Assembly (NCBI GenBank): GCA_965219705.1
Contig: OZ244789.1
Span: 2,604,001 to 2,668,000 of the forward strand
Origin: JAJECS01 sp965219705
GTDB taxonomy: Bacteria > Chloroflexota > UBA11872
Direction of reading: 5' to 3'
DNA: 64,000 nucleotides
Positions 25,012-34,172 of the stretch are shown here, in pieces. How positions within the stretch are numbered: position 1 is the stretch's first letter; the number at the start of each line of letters is the position of its first letter. The notes beneath the pieces are model-generated. The model did no database searches. It was not told the origin of the DNA and saw only the letters and a list, made by a program, of their open reading frames with translations. A program made the translations under genes and the position numbers.

Positions 25012-25770
25012 CTACTCGATGCTCATGCGGGCGGTGAGACCGCCGTCGACGAAGAGCACGGCGCCGTTGACGTAACGCGCATCCTCGGATGCGAGGTAGG
25101 TCACCGCACCGGCGATGTCGGCCGGTGTGCCCACCGAGGCCGATGGGATCCCGCGGATCATGTTTGACTCGTCCACGTTGTCTCGCTCGTACCGCTCGAC
25201 GTGAATGGCTCCCGGCGCGATGACGTTGGCCGTGATGTTGGGATGCCCGATGTCAACGGCCAGGTTGCGCGTGAACTCGTTGATGGCGCCCTTGGTGGCT
25301 GAGTAGATCACGTAGCCGGGCGCGTGTACCTGCGAGTGCACCGAGCTGACGTTGATGATGCGGCCAAAGCCGCGTTCGAGCATGCCGGGCAGCGCCGCCT
25401 GGCAGGTCACGAACATGGACTTGATGTTGATATTGAACAGGTTGTCCCAGTCCTGCTCGTCGCAGTCGGCGAAAGGCTTGACCAGGGTATAGCCGGCATT
25501 GTTCACCAGAATGTCAACCTGGCCGAAGGCATCCAGGGCCTCGTGCACCACCTGCGCCGCGTTGGCCGCTTGGCGAAAGTCCGACTGAACCGCGCGCACG
25601 TCCGCGCCCTGTTGGCGCAGGTCGGCCGCCAGCTGCTCGGCACCCTCGAAGCTGCTCGACGCCGAGACGATGACTCGCGCACCCTGCTCGGCGAGGCGTC
25701 GGGCAACTCCCGTGCCTATGCCGGTCCCCGCGCCGGTGACGATGGCCGCGCGCCGAGACAGATCGGTCAT
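25012..25770 (-). CDS. Short-chain dehydrogenase/reductase (SDR) family oxidoreductase
   Basis: The 252-residue protein is a classical SDR: cofactor motif TGAGTGIGTG (about 12-21), LVNNAGYTLVKPF, and the active site with Ser in NVSSVHSQ and YSATKGAINEF (YxxxK). The C-terminal SASVGTPADIAGAVTYLASE...VNGAVLFVDGGL is the common ending of 3-oxoacyl-reductase or glucose-dehydrogenase-like SDRs; the substrate cannot be told. The ATG at 25770 follows GGAGGAATCA, a strong ribosome binding site, which rules out the longer start at 25839. It lies 37 bases downstream of the ABC exporter gene and is probably co-transcribed with it. Confidence 0.9.
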   Translation of the reverse strand: MTDLSRRAAIVTGAGTGIGTGVARRLAEQGARVIVSASSSFEGAEQLAADLRQQGADVRAVQSDFRQAANAAQVVHEALDAFGQVDILVNNAGYTLVKPFADCDEQDWDNLFNINIKSMFVTCQAALPGMLERGFGRIINVSSVHSQVHAPGYVIYSATKGAINEFTRNLAVDIGHPNITANVIAPGAIHVERYERDNVDESNMIRGIPSASVGTPADIAGAVTYLASEDARYVNGAVLFVDGGLTARMSIE

Positions 25771-25807
25771 TGATTCCTCCCCGCACGGTGCGACGCGGTC
25801 GAGCGCG

Positions 25808-27574
25808 TCATGCGTGCTGCATCGCCTGGCGTTCGCCAAGCTGCCAGCGTGCCGTACCTGCCTGAATCTGGTGCATGCGGGAATACCAGCCGCCTTGGGC
25901 CATGAGCTCGTCGTGCGTGCCCGATTCGGCGACGGACCCGTCCGCCAGCCCGACGATATGGTCGGCCCTGCGGACGGTGGACAGCCGGTGGGCGATGACG
26001 ATCGTGGTGCGGCCCTTGGTCAACTGGGAAAGCGACTCTTGGATCAGGCCCTCCGTCTCGGTGTCGACCGATGACGTTGCTTCGTCGAGGATGAGGATCG
26101 GTGCGTCCTTGAGAATCGACCGCGCGATGGAAATGCGCTGTTGCTGCCCGCCGGACAGACGCACACCGCGCTCGCCGACCCGCGCGTCATAGCCGCCGGG
26201 CAGGCGCTCGGCGAACTCATCGACGTTGGCCGCACGCGCGGCAGCCAGGATATCGGCGTCCGTCGCATCGGGTCGTCCAAAGGCGATGTTGTCCCAAATG
26301 CTGCCCTCGAACAGGAAGACGTCCTGCAGCACCATCGAAATGTTGGAGCGGAGCCAGGCTATGGGTAGGTCGCGCACGTCGATGCCGCCGATGCGCACCG
26401 CTCCGCCGTCAACGTCGTAGAAGCGCGGGATCAGGCTGGTGCAGGTGGATTTCCCCGCGCCGGTGGGACCGACCAGGGCCGCGAGCGACCCAGCTGGGAC
26501 GGTGAAATCCACGCCCCGCAGCACCGATGCACCGCGATCGTAGGCAAAGTCCACCTGGTCGAACTGCACGGTCCAGTGAGGATCAGCCGGCGGGCGAGCG
26601 TTTGGACGGTCCACGATGTTGCTGCGCACGTCGAGCAGCGCGAACACGCGGTCGGTGCTCGCGATGGCCTTCTGGATGTCCTCGCCGATGGCCGCGAGCT
26701 GGATGATCGGCTGGTAGATCATCCCCAAATACACCACGAACACGAACAGGTCGGCTACGGGCACGATGCCCTGGAGCGTCCAGTTGCCGCCAATGGCCAC
26801 GATGAGCACGAGCCCGAGTCCGGCGATGATCTCGAGCACGCCGACCGGGATCAACGTGAGCGCCTGGGTGCGGACGATGGTGTCGCGGAATTCGGCGCCG
26901 GCGCGGTCGATTTCCGCCCGGCGCTCGGGTTCGCGGCCGAACGCTTTCACCACCGCGAACCCTGAAATGCCCTCGGCAACCGCGCCGGTGAGTTCGGCCA
27001 TGCGCTGGCGCACGCCGCCCCACTCGGCTCGTAGTCGCGGCATCACGAACCAGGTGACCAACAGGATGAGCGGCATGGGGATGAGGCTGATGAGCATGAG
27101 TTGCCAGTTGATGATCCCCAAGGCGATGACCATCGCAGTTGGGATGGTTAGGGCGAGGGTCGTCTCCGGAATGCCGTGGGCGATGAAGTCCTCGACGGCC
27201 TCGACGTCCCCGACGGCGCGCGAAATGAGATTTCCGGTGCGCCGGCGCTCGAAGAACCGATGCGGCAGGGTCTGGATGTGTCGGTAAAGCGTGACCAGCA
27301 TCAAGTGCTGGGCGCGGTAGGCCACGATGTGTGAGACCGCCCCGTAACCGTAGCGACCGGCCGCGCGCAGCACGAACGACCCGACGAGAACCACGATGAT
27401 GATGCCGAGCGCACCCGTCTCAACGGCGCCCTCGGCGTGCCACAGCAGGATCTGGCGCACGAGCAGGGGGGCGATGAGCCCGGTGCCCGCGAACAGCATG
27501 CCGAAGAGGATCGTCACGGCCATGAGGCGATGCTGGCCGCGCAGGAAGACGTGGAGTCGGCGCAGGAACGTCAC
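25808..27574 (-). CDS. ABC transporter, fused permease and ATPase (exporter type)
   Basis: The 588-residue half-transporter has six membrane segments in the first 320 residues and an ATPase domain from about 345: Walker A GPTGAGKSTC, Q-loop MVLQDVFLFEGSIWDNI, signature LSGGQQQRISIARS, Walker B ILILDEATSSVD and the H-loop IVIAHRLSTVRRAD. This is the MsbA/BmrA multidrug or lipid exporter pattern, acting as a homodimer or with a partner half-transporter; none is adjacent. It begins 45 bases upstream of the end of the preceding hydroxylase gene's transcript on the same strand. The substrate is unknown. Confidence 0.92.
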   Translation of the reverse strand: MTFLRRLHVFLRGQHRLMAVTILFGMLFAGTGLIAPLLVRQILLWHAEGAVETGALGIIIVVLVGSFVLRAAGRYGYGAVSHIVAYRAQHLMLVTLYRHIQTLPHRFFERRRTGNLISRAVGDVEAVEDFIAHGIPETTLALTIPTAMVIALGIINWQLMLISLIPMPLILLVTWFVMPRLRAEWGGVRQRMAELTGAVAEGISGFAVVKAFGREPERRAEIDRAGAEFRDTIVRTQALTLIPVGVLEIIAGLGLVLIVAIGGNWTLQGIVPVADLFVFVVYLGMIYQPIIQLAAIGEDIQKAIASTDRVFALLDVRSNIVDRPNARPPADPHWTVQFDQVDFAYDRGASVLRGVDFTVPAGSLAALVGPTGAGKSTCTSLIPRFYDVDGGAVRIGGIDVRDLPIAWLRSNISMVLQDVFLFEGSIWDNIAFGRPDATDADILAAARAANVDEFAERLPGGYDARVGERGVRLSGGQQQRISIARSILKDAPILILDEATSSVDTETEGLIQESLSQLTKGRTTIVIAHRLSTVRRADHIVGLADGSVAESGTHDELMAQGGWYSRMHQIQAGTARWQLGERQAMQHA

Positions 27575-27619
27575 GCACGAAGCCTAGCGCGTTGCAGGCC
27601 GACGGGCGTACCGGGCGTG

Positions 27620-29908
27620 CTACGTCGCCGCGGCGCCATTCTCCGAATCGAGCGTGGCGATCGCCGCCTGAACCTTTGGCGGTGACGCCGGCAGGTCCCG
27701 CATGCGGGCGCCGGTGGCGTCGGCGATGGCGTTGGTGATCGCGGCCAGCGGCGGCACGATGGGAATCTCCCCGACGCCGCGGGCACCGTATGGGTGGCCG
27801 GGATTCGGCACCTCAACGATGATGCTCTCGATCATCGGCACGTCCAGCGTCGTGGGCATGCGGTAGTCCAGCAAGCTCACGTTCCGCATACGACCCTCGG
27901 CGTCGTAGACATATTCCTCGGTGAGCGCCCATCCAATGCCCTGAGCCACGCCGCCTTCCATCTGCCCTTCCACATACGGCGGGTAGATGGCCGTTCCGGC
28001 GTCCTGGATGGCGGTATAGCGCACGACGTCGACTTTGCCGGTTTCTACGTCCACGTCGACATCCGCAATGTGAATGGCGAAGGTGTTTCCCGAGCCTTCC
28101 GGCACCACGGTGGCGGACCCGACCAGGCGCAGATCGTCGCCATCGAGAAGGCTGGCGGCCTCCTTGAAGGACACCGTCTCTCCGTTTTGGCGAAACGCAC
28201 CGTCCTCCGCGACGATGGACTCGCTGGCGACGTCCCAGTGGTCCGCCAGCCCGTCGATCATCTTCTGTCGCAAGTCGCGGGCGGCTGCGATGGCCGCCCA
28301 GCCGGTGGCAAACGTCACCCGGCTGCCGCCGGTCACGCCCGTGAAGGCGATGCTGTCCGTGTCGGGGACGATCGGATCGATGTCCTCGACGGGAATCCCC
28401 AGCGTCTCGGCGGCTTGCATGGCGACCGACGTGCGCGTGCCGCCGATATCGACGGATCCCTCCCGTAGCGTCACCGTGCCATCGGAGTTGAGTTGAGCGT
28501 CGGCGGTGGACATCCCGCCGCCGTTCATCCAGAACCCCGAGGCAACGCCGCGCCCGCGCTGCCGTCCCGGCGCCGACCCGATGGGTGACTGCCAGTGATC
28601 CGACGTTTGTGCCGCCTCGATGACCTCGTGATTGCCGATGGGATGGTATCGGGTGCCGTCGGCGCGCAGATCGCCTTCTTCCGCGGCGTTCATGGCGCGG
28701 AATCTCAGCGGATCGAAGCCCATCTCCTCGCAAATCTCGTCGACGAGACTGTCAACCGCGTACTCGCCCTGCGGCGCTCCCGGCGCTCGGTAGGCGTGTG
28801 ACTTCGGCTTGTTGACGACGACGTCGTAGCCGTCGATGCGGAAATCGGTGAGCTTATAAGGGCCGAAGGCGCAAAGGCAGGCCGCGCCCACGGCCGACCC
28901 CGGGTATCCGCCGGCGTCGAAGGCGTACATGGCCTGCGCCGCAGTGATCCGACCGCCGTTGGTGACGCCGATCTTGACCCAGGCGTAGCCACCCGGCGCC
29001 GGGCCGGTGGCGCGCAGGATTTCGGCGCGGCTCATGGTGAGCTTGACCGGCCGTCCCGACTTGCGGGACAGCACGGCCGCCAGCGGCTCGAGATAGATGG
29101 TGGTCTTGCCGCCGAACCCGCCGCCGATCTCCGACGGGAACACGTTGACTTTCGAGATGGGCCATTGCAGGTGGTCGGCAAGCTCGCTGCGAATGCCGAA
29201 CTGCCCCTGCGAGCTGCACTCGACGCGCAGGTGTCCGTCGGCGCTCCAATAGGCCAGCGCGTTGTGCGGCTCGATGTAGCCCTGATGCACCATCGACATG
29301 GTGTATTCACCCTCGAACACGCGGTCGGCCGCGGCGAACCCGGCCTCGATGTCGCCTTCCTCGTGGATCGTGCGCGAGGCGACGTTGCTCGGCTGGTCGG
29401 CCACATCGCCGCCGGTATCCATATAGAGGTCGTCCAATAGCAGCGGCGCGTCGGGCTTCATGGCCTCGCGGACGTCCAGCACCACGGGCAGCAGCTCGTA
29501 GTCGACGTCGATCAGGTCGAGAGCCTCCTCGGCCACGTGCTTGTTGGCCGCCGCCACCGCGGCGATCGGGTGACCCTCGAAGAGCACCTTGTCGCGGGCC
29601 ATGAGGCTGGCGCTCTTGTAGCGCTTGCTCTGCAGCCCCGATTCGTTGGCTTCGGCGACGCCGGCCCCGGGATCGGGGAGGTCGGCCGCGGTCATGACGG
29701 CCTGAACGCCATCCAGCGCTTCGGCGCGTGACGTGTCGATCGAGCGAATGCGGGCGTGGGCGTGAGGGCTGCGGAGCACTTTGCCCCACAGCATGCCCGG
29801 CATGTGCGCGTCGACCCCGTAGATCGCGCGCCCGGTGACCTTGTCGACCCCGTCATGCCGGACGGGTCGAGTGCCTATGACCTTGTAGCTGGGGTTCGCT
29901 TCCGCCAT
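27620..29908 (-). CDS. Xanthine dehydrogenase-family molybdenum-binding subunit (second paralogue)
   Basis: This 762-residue large subunit of a molybdenum hydroxylase has the aldehyde oxidase/xanthine dehydrogenase a/b hammerhead domain (about 15-130, RPVRHDGVDKVTGRAIYGVD) and the Mo-pterin domain with EIGGGFGGKTTIYLEP, FATGWAAIAAARDLR and the C-terminal catalytic glutamate in GARGVGEIPIVPP. The active-site loop reads AYRAPGAPQ, not the AYRCSFR of form I CO dehydrogenase, so CO oxidation is unlikely. Substrate is unknown (a heterocycle or aldehyde is typical). It follows the MoaD-like gene by 12 bases with GGAGGACACC before the ATG. It is clearly a duplicate of the gene at 30338, and both probably share one CutM and one CoxS. 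Confidence 0.92.
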   Translation of the reverse strand: MAEANPSYKVIGTRPVRHDGVDKVTGRAIYGVDAHMPGMLWGKVLRSPHAHARIRSIDTSRAEALDGVQAVMTAADLPDPGAGVAEANESGLQSKRYKSASLMARDKVLFEGHPIAAVAAANKHVAEEALDLIDVDYELLPVVLDVREAMKPDAPLLLDDLYMDTGGDVADQPSNVASRTIHEEGDIEAGFAAADRVFEGEYTMSMVHQGYIEPHNALAYWSADGHLRVECSSQGQFGIRSELADHLQWPISKVNVFPSEIGGGFGGKTTIYLEPLAAVLSRKSGRPVKLTMSRAEILRATGPAPGGYAWVKIGVTNGGRITAAQAMYAFDAGGYPGSAVGAACLCAFGPYKLTDFRIDGYDVVVNKPKSHAYRAPGAPQGEYAVDSLVDEICEEMGFDPLRFRAMNAAEEGDLRADGTRYHPIGNHEVIEAAQTSDHWQSPIGSAPGRQRGRGVASGFWMNGGGMSTADAQLNSDGTVTLREGSVDIGGTRTSVAMQAAETLGIPVEDIDPIVPDTDSIAFTGVTGGSRVTFATGWAAIAAARDLRQKMIDGLADHWDVASESIVAEDGAFRQNGETVSFKEAASLLDGDDLRLVGSATVVPEGSGNTFAIHIADVDVDVETGKVDVVRYTAIQDAGTAIYPPYVEGQMEGGVAQGIGWALTEEYVYDAEGRMRNVSLLDYRMPTTLDVPMIESIIVEVPNPGHPYGARGVGEIPIVPPLAAITNAIADATGARMRDLPASPPKVQAAIATLDSENGAAAT

Positions 29909-29920
29909 GCAGGTGTCCTC

Positions 29921-30265
29921 CTACGGGCGTGCGAAGCCGGCGACCGGACGCACGTGACTACGGTCTGACCAATGATGATCTATTGCAAGTCTGCCACCGA
30001 ACGAGCCGCCGCCGATGGATTCGAGGAAAAATACTTCGCTGTCCTCGCGCAGTTTCGTGCGCAGCCCGCGGCGGCTGTTGGCGCCATCGACGAAGACGGC
30101 TAGTCCCGGCCGCAGGTCGCCTTCCTGCACCAAGCGATTCTGGAGCCCCGGATAGCGCGCCTCCAGATTCTCGACGACCTGACGCACGGTGCCGCCCTCG
30201 ACGTCCACCTTGATCTGGCCGTCGGTGAACTCGCGCAGCGGCGTGGGGACGTGCACTCGGGCCAT
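29921..30265 (-). CDS. MoaD/ThiS-family protein with a C-terminal extension
   Basis: The 114-residue protein begins with a ubiquitin-like MoaD/ThiS fold (MARVHVPTPLREFTDGQ, then GTVRQVVENLEARYPGLQNRLV, VFVDGANSRRGL, LREDSEVFFLESIGGG). In functional MoaD or ThiS the chain ends in Gly-Gly, which is adenylated and thiocarboxylated. Here the diglycine at about 86-87 is followed by 27 more residues. These must be removed before sulfur transfer, or the protein is not a sulfur carrier. The gene sits between the two hydroxylase large subunits, 72 bases after the first and 12 before the second, so a role in Moco supply or maturation for them is likely but unproven. Confidence 0.82.
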   Translation of the reverse strand: MARVHVPTPLREFTDGQIKVDVEGGTVRQVVENLEARYPGLQNRLVQEGDLRPGLAVFVDGANSRRGLRTKLREDSEVFFLESIGGGSFGGRLAIDHHWSDRSHVRPVAGFARP

Positions 30266-30337
30266 GGCTACGCCTTGGCGCTACGCATGGTGCCCGCGCC
30301 GCGGCGGCCGGAAGTGCCGCCGCGGCGCGGTTGAGGT

Positions 30338-32650
30338 CTATTCGCCAGCGCCGTTCTGCCTCGCCGCCAGAGCCGCGTGCACGCGATGCGGGGCCATGGG
30401 CAGGTCGCGGAAACGAATGCCCAAGGCGTCGTTCATCGCGAGCGCCAGCGCGGCCGGCGGCGGGACGATCGGCACCTCGCCGACGCCGCGAACGCCGAAT
30501 GGGCTGCCCGGATTCGGGACTTCGACGATGATCGTTTCGATCATGGGCACGTCGAGCGCGGTCGGCATGCGGTAGTCCAGCAAGGTGGCGTTCCGCAGAA
30601 GACCGTCGTCGTCGTAGAAGTACTCCTCGTTGAACGCCCAGCCGATGCCCTGCACCGCGCCACCCTGCATCTGGCCCTCGACGTACGGCGGGTAGATCGC
30701 CACGCCGGCGTCCTGGATGGCCGTGTAACGCAGGACGGTCACCTTGCCGGTCTCGACGTCGACCTCCACATCCGCGATGTGGACCGCAAAAGCGTTGCCT
30801 TCCTTTTCCGGCGTGACGGTGGCCTTGCCGATGACCTGCTGGGTGTCGTCGTTCAGAAGCTGCGCGGCCTCCTTGAAACTAGCGGACTCGCCGTTCGCCG
30901 TGAAGGTTGCGTTTTCGTAGGTGATGGCGTCCGCGGCCACGTCCCAGACGTCGGCCATGCCTTCGATCATCTGCCGACGCATGTCGTTGGCGGCCTCGTG
31001 CGCGGCGTAGCCCGTGGCAAAGGTGACGCGACTGCCGCCCGTGACATCGGTGTACCCGACGGAGTCGGTGTCGACGACCATGGGAATGACGTCGTTGAAG
31101 CCGATCCCCAGGGTTTCGGCAAACTGCATGGCGATTGACGAGCGGGTACCGCCGATGTCGGGCGACCCCTCAAGCAGCGTCACCGTGCCGTCCACGTTCA
31201 GACGGGCGATGGCCGACGACGTGAATCCGATGTTGAACCAGAACCCGGAGGCCACGCCCCGTCCACGATAGGTGCCCGCCGGCTTCTCGAGCGTCGATTG
31301 CCAGTGGTCGGAGTCGCGCGCGGCTTGCACGCACTCCTTGTGACCGATCCGAGCGTACGCCGGACCGGCGGCACGCCAGTCGCCTTCCTCAGCGGAGTTC
31401 GCCTCGCGAAAGTCCAGACTGTCGATCCCGAGCTGCTCGCAGATTTCGTCCACCACCGTCTCGCTGGCGAACTCCGCCTGCGTGGCGCCGGGCGCGCGGT
31501 AGGCGTGGGTCTTGGGCCGGTTCACGACGACGTCGTAGCCCTCGATCTTCACGTTAGCGAGCTTGTAGGGCGCGAAGACGCACATGCACCCGGCGGCCAC
31601 GACCGACCCGGGGAATCCGCCGGCCTCGAACGCCAGGTACGCCTCGGCGGCCGTAATCTTGCCGTCGCTGTCAGCGCCCATCTTGACGCGGACGTAGCCG
31701 CCAGGCGTTGGACCGGTGGCCTTCAAAATGTCGGCCCGGGCCATGGTCATCTTGACCGGACGCCCCGCCTTGCGGCCGAGCGCCGCCGCCAGCGGCTCCA
31801 GGTAGCAGGTGGTCTTGCCGCCGAACCCGCCACCGATCTCGGTGGGGATCACCTTGACCTTGGAGATGGGCACGTCGAGGATGTCGGCCACCTCCGCGCG
31901 GATGGTGAAGTGGCCCTGGCTGCTGCACCAAACGGTGAGCTCGCCATCGCCATGCCAAAGCGCGAGGGCGTTGTGGTTTTCGATGTAGCCCTGGTGAACC
32001 GTGGCGAAGCTGAACTCGCGCTCGACGACCACCGCGGCCTGGGCGAATCCCGCCTCGACGTCGCCTTCCTCGAAGAGGAACTTGGCGGCCACGTTGCTGG
32101 GCGCGTCGGACGTTTCGCCCGCCAAATCGGTGTAGAGGTCGTCGTGCAGAAGCGTTGCGTCGGGCTCCATCGCCTCGTGAACGTCCATGACCGGCGGCAG
32201 GACCTCGTAGTCGACCTCGATAAGCGCCGCGGCTTCACCGGCCGTATGCGCGTCGACCGCGGCCACGGCCGCGACCGCGTGGCCGTGATAGAGCGCCTTG
32301 CCGCGCGCCAGCACGTTGGCGCTCTTGTGCTTCAGCGGGACGGCCGTCGCTTCGCCGCCGCCGGTCACTTTCTCGCCCGGATCGGCAAGGTCGGCGCTCG
32401 TGATCACCGCGTGCACGCCCGGCAATGCCTGGGCCCGACTGGTGTCGATGCCCCGAATGCGCGCGTGGGCGTGCGGGCTGCGCGTGACGGCTCCGTAGAG
32501 CTGACCGGGTTCGCTGACATCGGCGCCATAGCGCGCGGCGCCGGTGACCTTGTCTACCCCGTCGTGCCGCACCGGGCGGGTGCCGACGACGCTGTAGTTC
32601 TCCGAATGATGCTTGATGGTTACCGCGGCTTCGCGTGTCTCAACGGCCAT
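30338..32650 (-). CDS. Xanthine dehydrogenase-family molybdenum-binding subunit (first paralogue)
   Basis: The 770-residue protein has the same domains as the paralogue at 27620: a hammerhead domain opening GTRPVRHDGVDKVTGAARYGAD, GGGFGGKTTCYLEPL, the active-site loop AYRAPGATQ and the catalytic Glu in GVRGVGEVPIVPP. It starts 2 bases after coxS and is the third gene of cutM-coxS-large subunit, the standard order for CO-dehydrogenase-like hydroxylases. The substrate is not identifiable; AYRAPG excludes form I CO dehydrogenase and also differs from the AYRGAGR loop of form II. It would bind the Mo-MCD cofactor and receive electrons to pass through CoxS to CutM. Confidence 0.93.
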   Translation of the reverse strand: MAVETREAAVTIKHHSENYSVVGTRPVRHDGVDKVTGAARYGADVSEPGQLYGAVTRSPHAHARIRGIDTSRAQALPGVHAVITSADLADPGEKVTGGGEATAVPLKHKSANVLARGKALYHGHAVAAVAAVDAHTAGEAAALIEVDYEVLPPVMDVHEAMEPDATLLHDDLYTDLAGETSDAPSNVAAKFLFEEGDVEAGFAQAAVVVEREFSFATVHQGYIENHNALALWHGDGELTVWCSSQGHFTIRAEVADILDVPISKVKVIPTEIGGGFGGKTTCYLEPLAAALGRKAGRPVKMTMARADILKATGPTPGGYVRVKMGADSDGKITAAEAYLAFEAGGFPGSVVAAGCMCVFAPYKLANVKIEGYDVVVNRPKTHAYRAPGATQAEFASETVVDEICEQLGIDSLDFREANSAEEGDWRAAGPAYARIGHKECVQAARDSDHWQSTLEKPAGTYRGRGVASGFWFNIGFTSSAIARLNVDGTVTLLEGSPDIGGTRSSIAMQFAETLGIGFNDVIPMVVDTDSVGYTDVTGGSRVTFATGYAAHEAANDMRRQMIEGMADVWDVAADAITYENATFTANGESASFKEAAQLLNDDTQQVIGKATVTPEKEGNAFAVHIADVEVDVETGKVTVLRYTAIQDAGVAIYPPYVEGQMQGGAVQGIGWAFNEEYFYDDDGLLRNATLLDYRMPTALDVPMIETIIVEVPNPGSPFGVRGVGEVPIVPPPAALALAMNDALGIRFRDLPMAPHRVHAALAARQNGAGE

Positions 32651-32652
32651 CG

Positions 32653-33150
32653 TCAGCCCTCCCCACGCATGGATGCGGCGGCGTCAAGCACCGCGCGCAC
32701 GATCTTGTCGTACCCGGTACAGCGGCAGAGGTTGCCGGCCAGCCACCACCGCACATCGTCCTCCGTCGGGTTCGGGTTGGTGTCGAGCATCGCCTTGGCC
32801 GACACCAGGAACCCTGGCGTGCAGACGCCGCATTGCAGCGCGGCGTGCTCGAGGAACTTCTCCTGCAGCGGGTGCAGGCCCGACGGGCCGGCCAGACCCT
32901 CAATGGTGGTGATGTCGGCGCCGCGGGCCTCGACCGCCAGCACGCAACAGGAGTTCACCAGACGTCCGTCCATGATGACGTTGCAGGCGCCGCAGTTGCC
33001 GTCGTTGCAGCCTTCTTTGGCGCCGGTGAGGCCCAGGGTCTCGCGCAGCGCCTCGAGCAGGCTCTCGCGCGGCTCGGCAAGGAAGTCGGCCGACTCCCCG
33101 TTGATCGTGGTGTTGACATGCACCTTGCCGCTGAGAATCTCAGTGGCCAT
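32653..33150 (-). CDS. 2Fe-2S subunit of a molybdenum hydroxylase (CoxS-like)
   Basis: The 165-residue small subunit holds two 2Fe-2S clusters. A plant-type ferredoxin domain has CNDGNCGAC and a later Cys (Cys48, 53, 56, 68), and the helical domain has CGVC and CRC (Cys107, 110, 142, 144) in LQCGVCTPGFL and GNLCRCTGYDKI. It passes electrons from the molybdenum site to the FAD of CutM. I chose the ATG at 33150, which overlaps the end of cutM by 11 bases; a start at 33168 also exists. Confidence 0.94.
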   Translation of the reverse strand: MATEILSGKVHVNTTINGESADFLAEPRESLLEALRETLGLTGAKEGCNDGNCGACNVIMDGRLVNSCCVLAVEARGADITTIEGLAGPSGLHPLQEKFLEHAALQCGVCTPGFLVSAKAMLDTNPNPTEDDVRWWLAGNLCRCTGYDKIVRAVLDAAASMRGEG

Positions 33151-34027
33151 TGCCGACCTCCATTCCACGGGCGCGGGCTACCGCGCCGCGCAAGGCACGC
33201 TGCGTAAGCACGAAACTCAGATGCTTGCGATGCGGCACCGTGCCGCGCATGTCGTTGATCGGCCGCGCCGCATCTCGCGCGATGTTGGCCGCGGCTGCGT
33301 AGGCATCCTCTCCGGCGGTCTGCCCGATGAGCGCCTCGCCGGCCTCGGTCACGAACAGCGGCGTGGGAGCGACCGCGCCGATGGAGATGCGCGCGGCGGT
33401 GATCGTGTCGCCGTCCAAGGTGACGGATGCACCCGAGCCGACTTCGGCGATGTCCATCTCGTTGCGAGGAATGAATCGCAGGTAGTGGGAGCCCGAGCCT
33501 GCGGCAGGCTTCGGCAGTGTCAGCGAGACCAGCAACTCGTTGTCGCCGAGCACGTTCTGCGACGGGCCCGTGCAGAAGTCTTCCACCGCCACGGTCCGGT
33601 CGCCGTTTGGACCGACGATGTTGGCGGTTGCGCCATGCACGATGAGCGGCGGGATGGTGTCGCCAGCCGGCCCTGAGTTGCAGAGGTTGCCGCCCACGGA
33701 GGCGCGTCCCTGGATTCCGGTGCTGCCGATGATCCGGCAGGCATCCACCAGCGCCGGGTATTGCGCGGCCATCGCGGCGTCGCCGTAGATCCGATAGCAG
33801 GGAACGGCGGCGCCAAGCGTGGCCGATCCGTCTGCGTTGAAGACGAGTTGCGAAAGGTCCGGGATGTGCTTGGCATCCACGAATACCGTGGTGTCGCGCA
33901 GCTTTTCACGGACCTGCACGATGAGGTCCGTGCCGCCGGCGAGCATGCGGGCGTGCGCCCCATGTTCGGCGAGGATGGAAACCGCGTCCGCGACAGTCGT
34001 GGGCGCGGCGTAGGAAATCGCGTGCAC
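33140..34027 (-). CDS. FAD-binding subunit of a molybdenum hydroxylase (CutM/CoxM-like)
   Basis: The 295-residue medium subunit is in the vanillyl-alcohol-oxidase-type FAD family: the pyrophosphate-binding loop LAGGTDLIVQVRE (about 29-41) and the FAD loop GRASVGGNLCNSGPAGDTIPPLI (about 107-130), then the CO-dehydrogenase flavoprotein C-terminal domain (about 190-290). It takes electrons from CoxS and hands them on, probably to quinone or another acceptor. It is the first gene of the hydroxylase cluster; the 264 bases before it contain a tandem repeat and presumably the promoter. Confidence 0.93.
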   Translation of the reverse strand: MHAISYAAPTTVADAVSILAEHGAHARMLAGGTDLIVQVREKLRDTTVFVDAKHIPDLSQLVFNADGSATLGAAVPCYRIYGDAAMAAQYPALVDACRIIGSTGIQGRASVGGNLCNSGPAGDTIPPLIVHGATANIVGPNGDRTVAVEDFCTGPSQNVLGDNELLVSLTLPKPAAGSGSHYLRFIPRNEMDIAEVGSGASVTLDGDTITAARISIGAVAPTPLFVTEAGEALIGQTAGEDAYAAAANIARDAARPINDMRGTVPHRKHLSFVLTQRALRGAVARARGMEVGNGH

Positions 34028-34172
34028 GAGAGCGCTCCGTTCAGAGGCGAGGACGGCTAGTGCGGGTGCATTGTTGCCGATACTGACCGGCGTCGGCTAG
34101 TGCCGCGCGCCGTGAAGGCTCGACAAGCCGTGCTGGAGCACCGCAATCACCGTCCGCGGCCCCGACGCGGGC

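Noticed and set aside
30338..33150. Aerobic CO dehydrogenase (form I CoxL)
   Set aside because: The active-site loop is AYRAPG rather than AYRCSFR, so the Cys that binds copper is absent.
31298..33676. A 792-residue plus-strand frame across the hydroxylase genes
   Set aside because: It is antisense to the large subunit, coxS and cutM, has no recognisable domain and the Arg/Gly/His-rich composition typical of GC-rich shadow frames.
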